A stretch of 64,000 bases of DNA. Origin: Comamonas sp. KCTC 72670. Its GTDB lineage: Bacteria > Myxococcota > Myxococcia > Myxococcales > Myxococcaceae. Under the pieces are notes generated by a model, which was not told the origin of the DNA, made no database searches, and worked only from the letters and a program-made list of their open reading frames with translations. Where the stretch lies: contig BNCN01000005.1 in NCBI GenBank assembly GCA_014656495.1, forward strand, positions 248,001-312,000. The letters run 5' to 3'. A program made the translations under genes and the position numbers. This document shows positions 28,634-39,300 of this stretch, in pieces (within the stretch, counting starts at the first letter, position 1; the number at the start of each line of letters is the position of its first letter).

Positions 28634-30850
28634 ATGACGAAGCCACGCGTGGTCACGAATGAGCCCTTGGCCCACGTGACGGAAGACTGTCGCCCGCACC
28701 TGTTGCGCGAACACCTGGAAGCCGTAGGGCAATGGGCCGCTCGACTGGCGCCTCGTGAAGACTTGCGCGCGCCGGCCCTGGCCACGGGACGGTGGCATGA
28801 CCTGGGCAAGTACACCCGGGACTTCCAGATACGCATCCGCAAGGAGAACGGCTTCGAGGCGCACCTGGAGAAGGAAGGGGCGCTGGAGCGGGACCACTCG
28901 ACGGCGGGAGCGCTCTGGGCGTTGAGCAGGGACAAACGTTTGGGTCCCCTGGCCATGGCGATTGCCGGTCACCACGCAGGTTTGCCCGATGCGGCGAACT
29001 TCAGGTCGCGGGTGCGGCGGGAGGTGAAGCATGCACTGCTCGCGGATGCGCAGGCTCGCTGCGATGCCCCCGACCTGATGGAAGGTCCACTGGGCTTCTC
29101 CCCGGAATCAATCGACACGCTCGAACCGCGTCAGGTGGAACTCTGGACGCGGATGCTCTTCTCCGTCCTCTGCGATGCGGACTTCCTTGACACGGAGGCA
29201 TTCTTCGATGTGAGCCGGGGCGCGGCGCGCGCAGTACCGGTATCGCTGTCGCAATTGTCCGAGCACCTCCGTGTCTTCCTGGACGAGAAGCAGCGCGGAG
29301 CCCCGGACACAGAGGTGAACCGGGTGCGCCGTGAGGTGCTCGCCGCATCCGTGGAAGCGGCCTCCCAACAACCCGGCGTCTTCAGCCTCACGGTGCCTAC
29401 GGGCGGAGGGAAGACACTGACGTCCATGGCCTTCGCGCTTGAGCACGCGCGGCGGCATGGGCTCCAGCGCGTCATCGTCGCCATCCCCTACACCTCCATC
29501 ATCGAGCAGAGTGCCGAGGCGTACCGTCAGGCCTTTCAGGGGCTGGAGCACGCTGTCATCGAGCACCACTCCGCCGTCGACCCCGACAAGGAGACGCCCC
29601 TCAACCGCGTGGCCAGTGAGAACTGGGACGCTCCCGTCATCGTCACCACGACGGTGCAGCTCCTGGAGAGCCTCTTCGCGCGCCGCCCATCGGCGTGTCG
29701 CAAGCTGCATCGCGTGGCCCGTAGCGTCATCGTGCTCGACGAAGCGCAGACGCTGCCAGCCTCGCTTCTGGAGCCCATCCTGGATGGGCTGGGCGCGCTG
29801 GTGACGGACTACGGCTGCTCGGTGGTCGTCTGCACCGCCACGCAGCCAGCGCTGAGCCGCCGCCCGGACTTTCCGGAGGGCTTGCCCGAGGCGCGTGAAA
29901 TCGTTCCGGCCTCCATTCGGGCCTTCGAGCGGCTCCGCCGTGTTCGCGTGCGGTGGCCCACGTCGGGGCGGAAGCTGCCCTATGCCGAACTGGCGGATGC
30001 CGTGGCTGCGGAGCGGGACGTCCTCGCCGTCGTTCACCTGCGGGCTGATGCGCGGCGGCTCTGCGAACTCGTGGACGAGCGGTTGGGGCACGAGGAGACG
30101 CTGCACCTGTCCGCGCTGATGTGCCCGGAGCATCGCTCGAAGGTGCTCGCGGACATCAAGGCGCGCAAACGCAGAGGGGAGCCCGTGCGGTTGGTAGCCA
30201 CCCAACTCGTCGAGGCCGGCGTGGACCTGGACTTCGCCGTCGTCTACCGGGGACTGGGCGGACTGGATGCGCTGGCCCAGGCGGCGGGCCGGTGCAACCG
30301 GGAGGGGATGATGGAGGGCCTGGGTGAGCTGCGCGTCTACGAGCCTGAGACGCAGCCTCCCAGGGGTATCCTACGTGCGGCCCAGGATGTCACGCGAGGC
30401 TTGCTGAAGCAGTCACCAGACCTGGACCTGTTCTCGCCCGAGAACGTCCATCGCTACTTCACCAGGCTCTATCCCACGCGCAGGCTGGACGAGAAGGGCA
30501 TCCAGGCGCTGCGAGCGAAGCTCCACTTCGAAGAGGTGGCCCAGGCGTTCAAGCTCGTGGAGGACGACTGGAGCGCTTCGGTGGTGGTGCCCTACTCGGG
30601 CTGCGATCCGCTGCTGGAAGCGTTGCGCGTTCGAGGCCCGTCACGAGAGCGCCTGCGCGCGCTGCAACGCTTCACGGTGACGGTGCCCCGCAAGCTTCGG
30701 GACGCTTGGCTGGTGCGGGAGTTGGCGCGGCTCGCCGCGGAGACGGTGACGTACCTGGGACCGGAGCACACGTCCGCGTACCACGAGCGCTTCGGCCTTC
30801 TTCTGGACCGCGTCGGCATCTTCGACCCGGCCTTCCTCATTCCCGATTGA
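28634..30850 (+). CDS. cas3: Type I-C Cas3 nuclease-helicase
   Basis: Executes interference by nicking and degrading DNA marked by Cascade. The 738-residue protein begins with an HD nuclease domain: GRWHDLGKY with His55-Asp56, GHHAG at 112-116, and LCDADFLDTE. The SF2 helicase follows: Walker A PTGGGKT (255-261), motif II DEAQ (369-372), TATQPAL (motif III), and motif VI QAAGRCNREG. The C-terminal domain is about 100 residues. The ATG at 28634 follows GGGGGGAGTGTG; an in-frame ATG at 28613 is also possible. It is the first gene of a seven-gene cas operon, and its stop is 21 bp before cas5. Confidence 0.96.
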   Translation: MTKPRVVTNEPLAHVTEDCRPHLLREHLEAVGQWAARLAPREDLRAPALATGRWHDLGKYTRDFQIRIRKENGFEAHLEKEGALERDHSTAGALWALSRDKRLGPLAMAIAGHHAGLPDAANFRSRVRREVKHALLADAQARCDAPDLMEGPLGFSPESIDTLEPRQVELWTRMLFSVLCDADFLDTEAFFDVSRGAARAVPVSLSQLSEHLRVFLDEKQRGAPDTEVNRVRREVLAASVEAASQQPGVFSLTVPTGGGKTLTSMAFALEHARRHGLQRVIVAIPYTSIIEQSAEAYRQAFQGLEHAVIEHHSAVDPDKETPLNRVASENWDAPVIVTTTVQLLESLFARRPSACRKLHRVARSVIVLDEAQTLPASLLEPILDGLGALVTDYGCSVVVCTATQPALSRRPDFPEGLPEAREIVPASIRAFERLRRVRVRWPTSGRKLPYAELADAVAAERDVLAVVHLRADARRLCELVDERLGHEETLHLSALMCPEHRSKVLADIKARKRRGEPVRLVATQLVEAGVDLDFAVVYRGLGGLDALAQAAGRCNREGMMEGLGELRVYEPETQPPRGILRAAQDVTRGLLKQSPDLDLFSPENVHRYFTRLYPTRRLDEKGIQALRAKLHFEEVAQAFKLVEDDWSASVVVPYSGCDPLLEALRVRGPSRERLRALQRFTVTVPRKLRDAWLVRELARLAAETVTYLGPEHTSAYHERFGLLLDRVGIFDPAFLIPD

Positions 30851-30871
30851 GACCCGCTTCTGGAGGTGTGG

Positions 30872-31531
30872 ATGACATCAACGGCAGACAGACGTTTTCG
30901 CGTGAGGGCTCGGGGACCGGTGGCGTGCTTCACTCGGCCCGAAATGAAGGCCGAGCGCGTCAGCTATGAAGTGATGACACCCTCGGCGGCACGTGGCGTG
31001 CTGGAGGCCATCCTGTGGAAGCCGGCCATCCGCTGGCACATCCACGAGATCGCCGTGCTCGCGCCAGTGCGGTGGACCAGCTTCCGCCGCAACGAGGTCA
31101 ACAACAAGGCCACGGTGGGCAAGTTCGACTACGCGGCGGACGAGGACCGGGCCCAGCGCAACACCGTGGCGCTGCGGGACGTGGACTACGTCATCACCGC
31201 GTCCTTCTCCCTGGTGCCGGGCAAGGCGGGCCCGGAAGACAACGCACGCAAGTTCGAGGACATGTTCGAGCGGCGCTTGGAGCGGGGCCAATACTTCCAT
31301 GCGCCCTATCTGGGGTGCCGTGAGTTCGCTGCGCGCGTCGAGCCCGCGGAGGACGGCCTGCTGCCACATGAGTCGGGTCAGGGGCGGAGGCCGCTGGGGC
31401 TCATGTTCTACGACTTCGCCTTCGACGTTCCCGGAGCGCCCGTGCGCCCTGAGTTCTTCCAGGCGTTCCTGGAGGACGGCGTGTTGCGCGTGCCGCCTCG
31501 GGCGCAGGTGCTGGGCGGAGGTGTCCCATGA
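30872..31531 (+). CDS. cas5c: Type I-C Cas5 (Cas5d) crRNA-processing endoribonuclease
   Basis: In I-C systems, which lack Cas6, Cas5 cuts the precursor at the repeat and stays on the 5' handle inside Cascade. The 219-residue product shows the family core: FTRPEMKAERVSYEVMTPSAARGVLEAILWKPAIRW (residues roughly 20-55, conserved Tyr and Lys), FRRNEVNNKA, QRNTVALRDVDY, and FHAPYLGCREF near residue 145, where the reactive Lys/His pair of the family sits. The ATG at 30872 follows GGAGGTGTGG; a GTG 6 nt upstream is possible. It overlaps cas8c by 4 nt (ATGA), showing translational coupling. Confidence 0.93.
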   Translation: MTSTADRRFRVRARGPVACFTRPEMKAERVSYEVMTPSAARGVLEAILWKPAIRWHIHEIAVLAPVRWTSFRRNEVNNKATVGKFDYAADEDRAQRNTVALRDVDYVITASFSLVPGKAGPEDNARKFEDMFERRLERGQYFHAPYLGCREFAARVEPAEDGLLPHESGQGRRPLGLMFYDFAFDVPGAPVRPEFFQAFLEDGVLRVPPRAQVLGGGVP

Positions 31532-33276
31532 TGCTGACGGCCCTGAATGACTTCGCGCGCGAGCGTGGACTCACGGACGACCCGCTGTACGAGGTCAAGC
31601 CTGTGGACTTCTTCATCCGCATCAGCGCGAAGGGGAAGTTCGTCGCGCTGGAGAGCACGGCGGGAGAAGACGGGCGGGGCAAGCCGATGCCGGTCCCTCG
31701 GCTGCCGCAGCGCTCGGTGAACATCGCGGCGGGCTTCTTCGCGGACAACTCGAAGTATGTCCTCGCCTACGAGAAGGACGCGCCCAAGGCGAAAGCAGGT
31801 GGCGTGGAGAAGCGGCTGGCCCGCTTGGACGCCTTCTTGAAGCCAGTGCGGGAGGTCGTCGCAGAGACGAAGGACGCGGAGGCCCGGGCCGTGGAGTCCT
31901 TCCTCACGAACGATGCGGAGCGGAGCAAGGTCCTGGCGGAACGGGACTCCGAAGAATGGACCGGCTCCGAGATGCTCGCCTTCGTCGTTGGTGATTCGAC
32001 GACGCCCGTGCATCAGCGCCCCGCGGTCCGCGCTTGCTGGGAGCGGCGTTCGGGGGCGCAGCTCGCACTGGGACGGAGAGCACTGTGTCTGGTGACGGGC
32101 CGGGAAGGCGTCGTGGCCGTTACCCATCCCAAGTTGAAGAACATCCCGGAGGCCCAATCCTCTGGCGCGGCATTGGTGTCCTTTAACGCGCCTGCGTTCT
32201 CGTCACATGGCCTGGAGCAGGGGGACAACGCGCCCATCTCCCAGGAAGCGGCGCTGGGCTATGTGCTGGCCCTCAACGACATGCTTCGAAGAACGGAGCA
32301 GCGCCGCTTCCGGCAGGGCATCCAGTTGGCGGATGGCTCGGTGATGGTGTTCTGGACACGGGCGTCCGCGTCGGAAGAGAGCTTCCTCTTGTCCCTCCTG
32401 GATCCGACGGAGGATGACCTCAAGAACTTCGCGGAGTCGCCGCGCACGGGAGTCGAGCCGGGGGAACTGGATGACCGGGCCTTCTATGCCGTGACACTGG
32501 CGGGCAACGCGGGCCGCGTCGCGGTGCGCGACTGGTTCGAGTCTCGCTTGGGCGAGGTGAAGCAGAACATCCGGCGCTACTTCGACGACCTGCGTGTCGG
32601 CAACGCGCCCGCCGGGCCGATTCCCGTCTATCGCCTGCTCAAAGCGGTGGAGGCGCCCTCCGGGCGTGGGCTGCCGCCGGACGTCGCCACGCGGATGCTG
32701 GGGGCGGCGCTTCGAGGCCAGCCCTTTCCTCGCCAGCTCCTGGCGGCCGCGCTGGACCGGCTGCGGCTGCCGCCGTCCGACGAACGGTTCGAGCGCGAGC
32801 AGCTCCGGCTCCGTGTCGCGCTCATCAAGGCCACCCTGCTGAGACTCCCTCGAAGTGGAACCGCTCCCCTGGAGGTCACCGTGTCATTGGACAAGAGTAA
32901 CGACTCACAGCCCTACGTTCTCGGCCGCCTCTTCGCTGTCTTGGAGCGGTTGCAGGGCGCGGCGCTGAAGGACCTCAACGCCACCATTCGCGACCGCTAC
33001 TTCGGCGCCGCGTCTCGAAACCCCGTCACCGTCTTCCCTCGGCTGATTCAGCTCTCCGTTCACCATGCCTCCAAGGCGGGCGAGAACGGCAGGTGGCTGG
33101 AGCGGACCAAGGGCGAGGTGATGTCGCTGCTGCCGTCTGAAGCTCCGTTCCCGCCTGTCCTCGACCTGAAGGACCAGGGCCTCTTCGCGGTGGGCTACTA
33201 CCACCAGCGAGAAGCGTTCTTCACGAAGCGAGAGAGCCCCGTGGCTCCGGCTGAAGCGGAAGCGTCCTCCACCTGA
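31528..33276 (+). CDS. cas8c: Type I-C Cascade large subunit Cas8c (Csd1)
   Basis: Large subunit of I-C Cascade, which recognises the PAM and opens target DNA; in I-C loci an internal start also yields a small-subunit Cas11 from the 3' end. The 582-residue product has the typical N-terminus [26 protein letters not shown], the [27 protein letters not shown] segment, and the C-terminal helical region ending in [11 protein letters not shown]-like [11 protein letters not shown]. It starts at ATG 31528 inside cas5 (ATGA overlap); a second ATG follows at once. An in-frame ATG for Cas11 could not be pinned down. Confidence 0.93.
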   Translation: MMLTALNDFARERGLTDDPLYEVKPVDFFIRISAKGKFVALESTAGEDGRGKPMPVPRLPQRSVNIAAGFFADNSKYVLAYEKDAPKAKAGGVEKRLARLDAFLKPVREVVAETKDAEARAVESFLTNDAERSKVLAERDSEEWTGSEMLAFVVGDSTTPVHQRPAVRACWERRSGAQLALGRRALCLVTGREGVVAVTHPKLKNIPEAQSSGAALVSFNAPAFSSHGLEQGDNAPISQEAALGYVLALNDMLRRTEQRRFRQGIQLADGSVMVFWTRASASEESFLLSLLDPTEDDLKNFAESPRTGVEPGELDDRAFYAVTLAGNAGRVAVRDWFESRLGEVKQNIRRYFDDLRVGNAPAGPIPVYRLLKAVEAPSGRGLPPDVATRMLGAALRGQPFPRQLLAAALDRLRLPPSDERFEREQLRLRVALIKATLLRLPRSGTAPLEVTVSLDKSNDSQPYVLGRLFAVLERLQGAALKDLNATIRDRYFGAASRNPVTVFPRLIQLSVHHASKAGENGRWLERTKGEVMSLLPSEAPFPPVLDLKDQGLFAVGYYHQREAFFTKRESPVAPAEAEASST

Positions 33277-33314
33277 ACCCTCACTGTCTCCCCATCAATC
33301 CCAGAGAAAACGCC

Positions 33315-34229
33315 ATGACTGAACTCAAGCAGCGTCACGACTTCGTCCTGTTCTTCGATGTGCTGGATGGAAACCCCAACGGAGACCCCGACGCCGGCAA
33401 CCTGCCGCGCATCGACGCGGAGACCGGGCACGGGCTCGTGACGGACGTGAGCCTCAAGCGCAAGGTGCGCAACTTCGTCCTGCTGACCCAGGAAGGAAAG
33501 CCCGGCCTGGACATCTTCGTGAAGGAAAAGGCGGTCCTGAACCAGCGCATCGCGGAGGCGTACAAGGGGCTGGGCATCGACCTGAACGAGAAGCCGTCCC
33601 GCGCGGAGGATGGCAAGAAGCGGAACACCAAGGGCGAGGCCCAGGGCTCCGAGGTGGAGAAGGGCCGCGCGTGGATGTGCAAGACGTTCTTCGATGTCCG
33701 CACCTTCGGCGCCGTCATGTCCACGGGGCCGAACGCCGGACAAGTTCGGGGCCCGGTGCAGCTCACCTTCGCGCGCTCGGTGGACCCCATCGTGTCGCAG
33801 GAGCACTCCATCACGCGCATGGCGGTGGCCACGGAGGCCGAGGCGGAGAAGCAGGGTGGCGACAACCGCACCATGGGCCGGAAGAACACCGTGCCCTATG
33901 GGCTCTACCGCGCGCACGGCTTCGTCTCGCCGCACCTGGCGAAGCAGACGGGCCTTGGCGCCGCGGACCTGGAGATGCTCTTCCAGGCCTTCACGCACAT
34001 GTTCGAACTGGACCGCAGCGCCGCGCGGGGACTGATGTCCATGCGGAAGGTGGTGGTCTTCAAGCATGGCTCGGAGCTCGGGAACGCGCCGGCCCATGCG
34101 TTGTTCGACCGGGTTCATGCGGACCGCAAGCAGCGGGACAAGCCGGCTCGGAGCTTCTCTGACTACACGGTGAGCGTGGACACGGCGGGCCTGCCCAAGG
34201 GGCTCGAGGTGTTGGAGTTGGTGGGATGA
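33315..34229 (+). CDS. cas7c: Type I-C Cascade backbone Cas7 (Csd2)
   Basis: RAMP-fold protein that coats the crRNA as the helical backbone of Cascade. The product is 304 residues. The N-terminus carries the family motif [20 protein letters not shown], followed by [45 protein letters not shown] and [12 protein letters not shown], all characteristic of Csd2. The last codon overlaps the cas4 start (ATGA at 34226-34229). The ribosome site before the ATG is weak (AGAGAAAA), unlike that of cas5 or cas1. Confidence 0.95.
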   Translation: MTELKQRHDFVLFFDVLDGNPNGDPDAGNLPRIDAETGHGLVTDVSLKRKVRNFVLLTQEGKPGLDIFVKEKAVLNQRIAEAYKGLGIDLNEKPSRAEDGKKRNTKGEAQGSEVEKGRAWMCKTFFDVRTFGAVMSTGPNAGQVRGPVQLTFARSVDPIVSQEHSITRMAVATEAEAEKQGGDNRTMGRKNTVPYGLYRAHGFVSPHLAKQTGLGAADLEMLFQAFTHMFELDRSAARGLMSMRKVVVFKHGSELGNAPAHALFDRVHADRKQRDKPARSFSDYTVSVDTAGLPKGLEVLELVG

Positions 34230-34870
34230 GCACGGACCGCGAGACGTGGGTGGCGCTGTCCGCACTGCAGCACCTGCTGTACTGCGAGCGGCAGGCGGCG
34301 CTCATCCACGTCGAGCGGCAGTGGCGGGAGGACGTCAACACCGCCTCGGGCCGGTTGCTCTATGAGCGTGTCGACCTGCCCGGGCATGACGCACGACCGG
34401 GGCGGCGGGTGGAGCGTGCCGTGTTGCTGGGCTCGCAGCGGCTGCGCGTGTCGGGCCGCGCGGACATGGTCGAGTACCAGCGGGACGCCGCGTTGCCCTC
34501 GGGATGGCGCCCCTACCCGGTGGAGGTGAAGCGCGGCCGGCACAAGGCGCTGGACGCGGACGCCGTGCAACTCTGCGCGCAGGCGCTGTGCCTGGAGGAG
34601 ATGCATGGCGTCGAAGTCCCGGAGGGCGCGCTCTTTCATGGCACGCAGCATCGCCGTGAATCCGTGCGCTTCGACGCTGGGCTCCGTCAGCGCACGGAGG
34701 AGGCCATTGCCCGGATGCACTCGCTGCTCCAGCGGCAGGAGGTGCCCGCGGTGCCGCGTGCGCCCCGGTGCGACAAGTGCTCATTGGAGCCGCTGTGTCT
34801 GCCCCACGTGACAGCCGGGCAGCGGCGCGTCCACGAGCACCTGTCGCGGTGGATGGATGAGGAAGGTTGA
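34226..34870 (+). CDS. cas4: Cas4 RecB-like exonuclease
   Basis: Iron-sulphur nuclease that, with Cas1-Cas2, trims prespacers and selects those with the right PAM. The 214-residue product keeps the four cluster cysteines (Cys20 in LLYCERQ; Cys182, Cys185 and Cys191 in [10 protein letters not shown]) and the RecB nuclease residues Asp80 (SGRAD) and Glu100/Lys102 (VEVKRG). It overlaps cas7 by 4 nt and lies 12 bp before cas1; unlike some I-C and I-U loci, cas4 and cas1 are not fused. All catalytic parts are present, so adaptation should be PAM-guided. Confidence 0.95.
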   Translation: MSTDRETWVALSALQHLLYCERQAALIHVERQWREDVNTASGRLLYERVDLPGHDARPGRRVERAVLLGSQRLRVSGRADMVEYQRDAALPSGWRPYPVEVKRGRHKALDADAVQLCAQALCLEEMHGVEVPEGALFHGTQHRRESVRFDAGLRQRTEEAIARMHSLLQRQEVPAVPRAPRCDKCSLEPLCLPHVTAGQRRVHEHLSRWMDEEG

Positions 34871-34882
34871 CCGGAGGAACGC

Positions 34883-35911
34883 ATGACGACCGCGCTGAAC
34901 ACGCTGTTCATCACCGCCGAGGGCACGCGCCTGAACAAGGAGGGCGAGTGTGTGGTGGTGACGGTTCAGGAGCAGAAGAAGGCGGAGGTCCCGTTGCGGC
35001 ACCTGCGCTCGGTGGTGTGCCTGACGCGGGCGTGGTTGACGCCGGAGTTGATGGAGAGCTGCCTGGAGGCGGGCATCCACGTCTCCTTCTTCGGGATGAC
35101 CGGGCGTTTCCTCGCGCGCGTGGAGGGCGTGCCCGGGGGCAACGTGTTGTTGCGGCGGCAGCAGTACCGGGCGGCGGATGACACTGTGCGCTCGCTGGCC
35201 ATCTCCCGGGCCATGGTGTTGGGGAAGCTGGGAAACGCGCGGCAGTTCGTGCTGCACGCGCGGCGTGACGCGGCGCCGGAGCGGCAGGAGGCGTTGTCGG
35301 AGACGGCGCGGCGCTTGTCGGAGCATCTGCGGGCGCTGTCTCGGGCGGAGGACCTGGCTCAGGTGCGAGGGCTGGAGGGCATCGCGGCGCGCGATTATTT
35401 CGAAGCTTTTCCCGCGCTGCTGAAGAAGAGCGCCAGTGGTTTCGAGTTCGATGGGCGCAACCGCCGACCTCCGAGGAACCCGCTCAACGCGCTGCTCTCG
35501 TTTGGGTATGCGCTGCTGGCGCAGGATTGCGCTGGGGCGCTCGCGGGCGTGGGCTTGGACCCAGCCGTGGGATTCCTGCACGAGGACCGTCCCGGGCGCC
35601 TGTCGCTGGCGCTGGATGTGATGGAGGAGTTTCGTGCGCCGGTGGTGGACCGGCTGGTCTTCTCTCTGGTGAACCGTGGCCAGTTGAAGCCCGGGGACTT
35701 CCGGACCGAGTCCGCCGGGGCGGTGCTGTTGAAGGACGACGCTCGCAAGACGTTCCTGGTGGCGTATCAGGAGGCGAAGCAGGTGGGCGTGCGGCATGCG
35801 TTCCTGGGGCAGGAGACGACCTGGGGCATGGCGCCTCACCTGCAAGCGCTGCTGCTGGCCCGCCACATCCGGGGCGAACTGGACGGCTACCCTCCCTTCG
35901 CGGTGCGCTGA
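34883..35911 (+). CDS. cas1: Cas1 integrase
   Basis: Metal-dependent integrase that inserts new spacers at the leader end of the array. It is 342 residues. Expected active-site residues are Glu165 (VRGLEG), His233 (GFLHED) and Asp245 (LALDVMEEF), set in the NPLNALLSFGYALL and LHEDRPGRLSLALD context typical of I-C Cas1. The ATG follows GGAGGAACGC. The stop TGA shares its last base with the cas2 ATG, so the two are tightly coupled. Confidence 0.97.
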   Translation: MTTALNTLFITAEGTRLNKEGECVVVTVQEQKKAEVPLRHLRSVVCLTRAWLTPELMESCLEAGIHVSFFGMTGRFLARVEGVPGGNVLLRRQQYRAADDTVRSLAISRAMVLGKLGNARQFVLHARRDAAPERQEALSETARRLSEHLRALSRAEDLAQVRGLEGIAARDYFEAFPALLKKSASGFEFDGRNRRPPRNPLNALLSFGYALLAQDCAGALAGVGLDPAVGFLHEDRPGRLSLALDVMEEFRAPVVDRLVFSLVNRGQLKPGDFRTESAGAVLLKDDARKTFLVAYQEAKQVGVRHAFLGQETTWGMAPHLQALLLARHIRGELDGYPPFAVR

Positions 35912-36210
35912 TGCGTAGGCTCACGGTGTTGGTTTGCTACGACGTGCGGGTGTCGGACCCACAGGGGGCTCGGCGCCTGCGCAAGATCGCACGGGCCTGC
36001 AAGGACCATGGCGTGCGGGTGCAATACTCCGTCTTCGAATGCGTGCTGGAGCCCAAGGACTGGGTCGTCCTGCGCGCCCGCTTGCTGTCGGCGTTCGATA
36101 TGGAGTGCGACAGCCTGCGCTTCTATTTCCTGGCGGAAGACGATGCCCGGAAGACGGAGCATCATGGCGCCAGGCCACCGCTGGACGTCGAGGGACCGCT
36201 GGTCCTGTAG
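35911..36210 (+). CDS. cas2: Cas2 adaptation protein
   Basis: Small ferredoxin-fold protein that bridges two Cas1 dimers in the integrase complex. It is 99 residues, starting MRRLTVLVCYDVRV with the conserved Asp11 after strand 1, and contains VQYSVFECVL, typical of the family. Its ATG at 35911 overlaps the cas1 stop by one base. It is the last cas gene; the leader and CRISPR array begin directly after it. Confidence 0.96.
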   Translation: MRRLTVLVCYDVRVSDPQGARRLRKIARACKDHGVRVQYSVFECVLEPKDWVVLRARLLSAFDMECDSLRFYFLAEDDARKTEHHGARPPLDVEGPLVL

Positions 36211-36392
36211 CCGTCCGCGAACCGCCCCCGGTGGCTGCTCCGCCGAGGGTTCGCGCTCTTTGAAATCCCGAATAGTTTTCGAGGGTTGGCGGAGTTGGGG
36301 CGATAACCGGCGGACCCGGTGCCGGGCTCTGGAGGCAGGTTCGCGAATCGTGGCCAGATTCCGTAGGAAGAACGGTAAGTTGGCAGGGCAGG
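36211..36392 (+). promoter_or_regulatory. CRISPR leader
   Basis: These 182 bp lie between the cas2 stop and the first repeat, the standard place for a I-C leader. It is locally A/T-richer, e.g. CTTTGAAATCCCGAATAG near 36260. The leader should hold the array promoter and the Cas1-Cas2 integration signal. No clear -35/-10 pair was identified. Confidence 0.65.
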
Positions 36393-39300
36393 GTCGCTCC
36401 TCGTGAACGCGAGGAGCGTGGGTTGAAACGCGCACTTGCGGCGGGTCGTCTTCCAGTCCTTCGGCGTCGCTCCTCGTGAACGCGAGGAGCGTGGGTTGAA
36501 ACGACAAGTCGGCGAAGGAGTTGGAGAAGCAACTGTCGCTCCTCGTGAACGCGGGGAGCGTGGGTTGAAACGTCTCGTCAGGGCACTGGACCACCGACAA
36601 GGCCGTCGCTCCTCGTGAACGCGGGGAGCGTGGGTTGAAACCCCTTTCGGGACTGCGTGCGCCACGGAGACGGGTCGCTCCTCGTGAACGCGGGGAGCGT
36701 GGGTTGAAACTTCGACCGAGAGGGCATCCGGCAGCAGTGGTTGGAGTCGCTCCTCGTGAACGCGGGGAGCGTGGGTTGAAACGACTTGGGGCAGGTTCAA
36801 TGGCATGCGCCGAGGAGTCGCTCCTCGTGAACGCGGGGAGCGTGGGTTGAAACGTTCGTCATTCGCTGCCATCTCCGCGCCCCACGTGTCGCTCCTCGTG
36901 AACGCGGGGAGCGTGGGTTGAAACTGAATTGCCTCGGCCCAGCGCTTGGCCTCTTCCGTCGTCGCTCCTCGTGAACGCGGGGAGCGTGGGTTGAAACTTC
37001 GACGACGTGCGCCTGCAAATGCGCGCGCTGGTCGCTCCTCGTGAACGCGGGGAGCGTGGGTTGAAACATGGGCGTACCGGTGGTGCTCGATGGCGGCATC
37101 GGCGGGTCGCTCCTCGTGAACGCGGGGAGCGTGGGTTGAAACATGCTTGACGGAATTAAGGCTAGCCCCAACCTCGTCGCTCCTCGTGAACGCGGGGAGC
37201 GTGGGTTGAAACCACCCTCGCTATTGAAAGGAAATCAACCGGAAAAGGTCGCTCCTCGTGAACGCGAGGAGCGTGGGTTGAAACCTGCTCCAACGTGGCC
37301 ACGCGCTCGCGGAGGCGGTCGCTCCTCGTGAACGCGGGGAGCGTGGGTTGAAACGTCAAGTCCGGCGCTCCGGTGAATCTTTTCGAGGTCGCTCCTCGTG
37401 AACGCGGGGAGCGTGGGTTGAAACCACTTGATGCGCTCCGATTGCAGGGGTTCAAGGGTCGCTCCTCGTGAACGCGGGGAGCGTGGGTTGAAACCTTGAC
37501 GGCGACTTCATCGAGGTTGCCCAGCGGAGTCGCTCCTCGTGAACGCGGGGAGCGTGGGTTGAAACTGGTGGCGTCCCGGGCTTTGTGCTTGCTGCCTTGG
37601 TCGCTCCTCGTGAACGCGGGGAGCGTGGGTTGAAACGAAGAGGCGACGCCCCGGCGCCAGGACACGGCGTCGCTCCTCGTGAACGCGGGGAGCGTGGGTT
37701 GAAACAGCAAATACGGGCTGGCGCGTACGGGAGGAACCGTCGCTCCTCGTGAACGCGGGGAGCGTGGGTTGAAACCGCATCGGGCGCCGCGCGAACGCCC
37801 CGCTGACGTCGCTCCTCGTGAACGCGGGGAGCGTGGGTTGAAACAAGATCCGCGTCTTCAACGCGCGGAAGCAGCTCGTCGCTCCTCGTGAACGCGGGGA
37901 GCGTGGGTTGAAACCAAGCCGGCGCTGGAGCAGATCGGCGAAGCCCGTCGCTCCTCGTGAACGCGGGGAGCGTGGGTTGAAACCAGAGTTCCTTCGCGTG
38001 TGCGAGGTCGCGCGCCGCGTAGGTGGTCGCTCCTCGTGAACGCGGGGAGCGTGGGTTGAAACTCGTCAGCCATGCTGCCTCTCTTCTCGCGGGCGTCGCT
38101 CCTCGTGAACGCGGGGAGCGTGGGTTGAAACCTCACAATCTCCGGCACGCCGCCCGGATACTGGTCGCTCCTCGTGAACGCGGGGAGCGTGGGTTGAAAC
38201 TTGACGCGACCGCGCCGCCCAGCCGGGAGCAACCGTCGCTCCTCGTGAACGCGGGGAGCGTGGGTTGAAACATTTCGTCCCTGGTGGATGCGAAGGACCC
38301 CACGCGTCGCTCCTCGTGAACGCGGGGAGCGTGGGTTGAAACCACGACTCGTGGAGCAGCACCGCCCGCGGGCTCGGTCGCTCCTCGTGAACGCGGGGAG
38401 CGTGGGTTGAAACTCGTCGAAGGCAACTTCGATTTCGCCCTGCTACGGCAGTCGCTCCTCGTGAACGCGGGGAGCGTGGGTTGAAACCGCCAGCCGACTT
38501 CCATCGACCAGTCGCCGCACCGTCGCTCCTCGTGAACGCGGGGAGCGTGGGTTGAAACTTCCGTGGGTGCTGGTCGGCGCTGCCATCGCGCTCGTCGCTC
38601 CTCGTGAACGCGGGGAGCGTGGGTTGAAACCAGCACGTGGCGGCCCCTCTGTATGCCGCAAGCAGTCGCTCCTCGTGAACGCGGGGAGCGTGGGTTGAAA
38701 TCCCGCCGGGCGCCAGCGCAAGGCGGACTGGCGCGGTCGCTCCTCGTGAACGCGGGGAGCATGGGTTGAAACTGGGGCCTTATGCACGACGCCAGCGAGG
38801 CCTATAGTCGCTCCTCGTGAACGCGGGGAGCGTGGGTTGAAACATGATGACCTTATCCAGGCTCCGCACGCCAGCCCGTCGCTCCTCGTGAACGCGGGGA
38901 GCGTGGGTTGAAACCGGTACAGGGCCAGCGCCACTTCGCCGTAGACGAGGTCGCTCCTCGTGAACGCGGGGAGCGTGGGTTGAAACACGAGTTCGCGCCC
39001 GGTCTCCGGCTCGCGCTGCTCGTCGCTCCTCGTGAACGCGGGGAGCGTGGGTTGAAACACGGCCGGGTCAACGCTCACCCCTTCGGTCGTCGTCGCTCCT
39101 CGTGAACGCGGGGAGCGTGGGTTGAAACCGGTTCGTCGTTCGAATCCGTGGAAGCGACGCGCTGTCGCTCCTCGTGAACGCGGGGAGCGTGGGTTGAAAC
39201 TGCCCTCACCTTGCGCCAGCCGACCTCCATCGAGTCGCTCCTCGTGAACGCGGGGAGCGTGGGTTGAAACTCGTCATCCCCATTCGCCGGGGCGGGCGGG

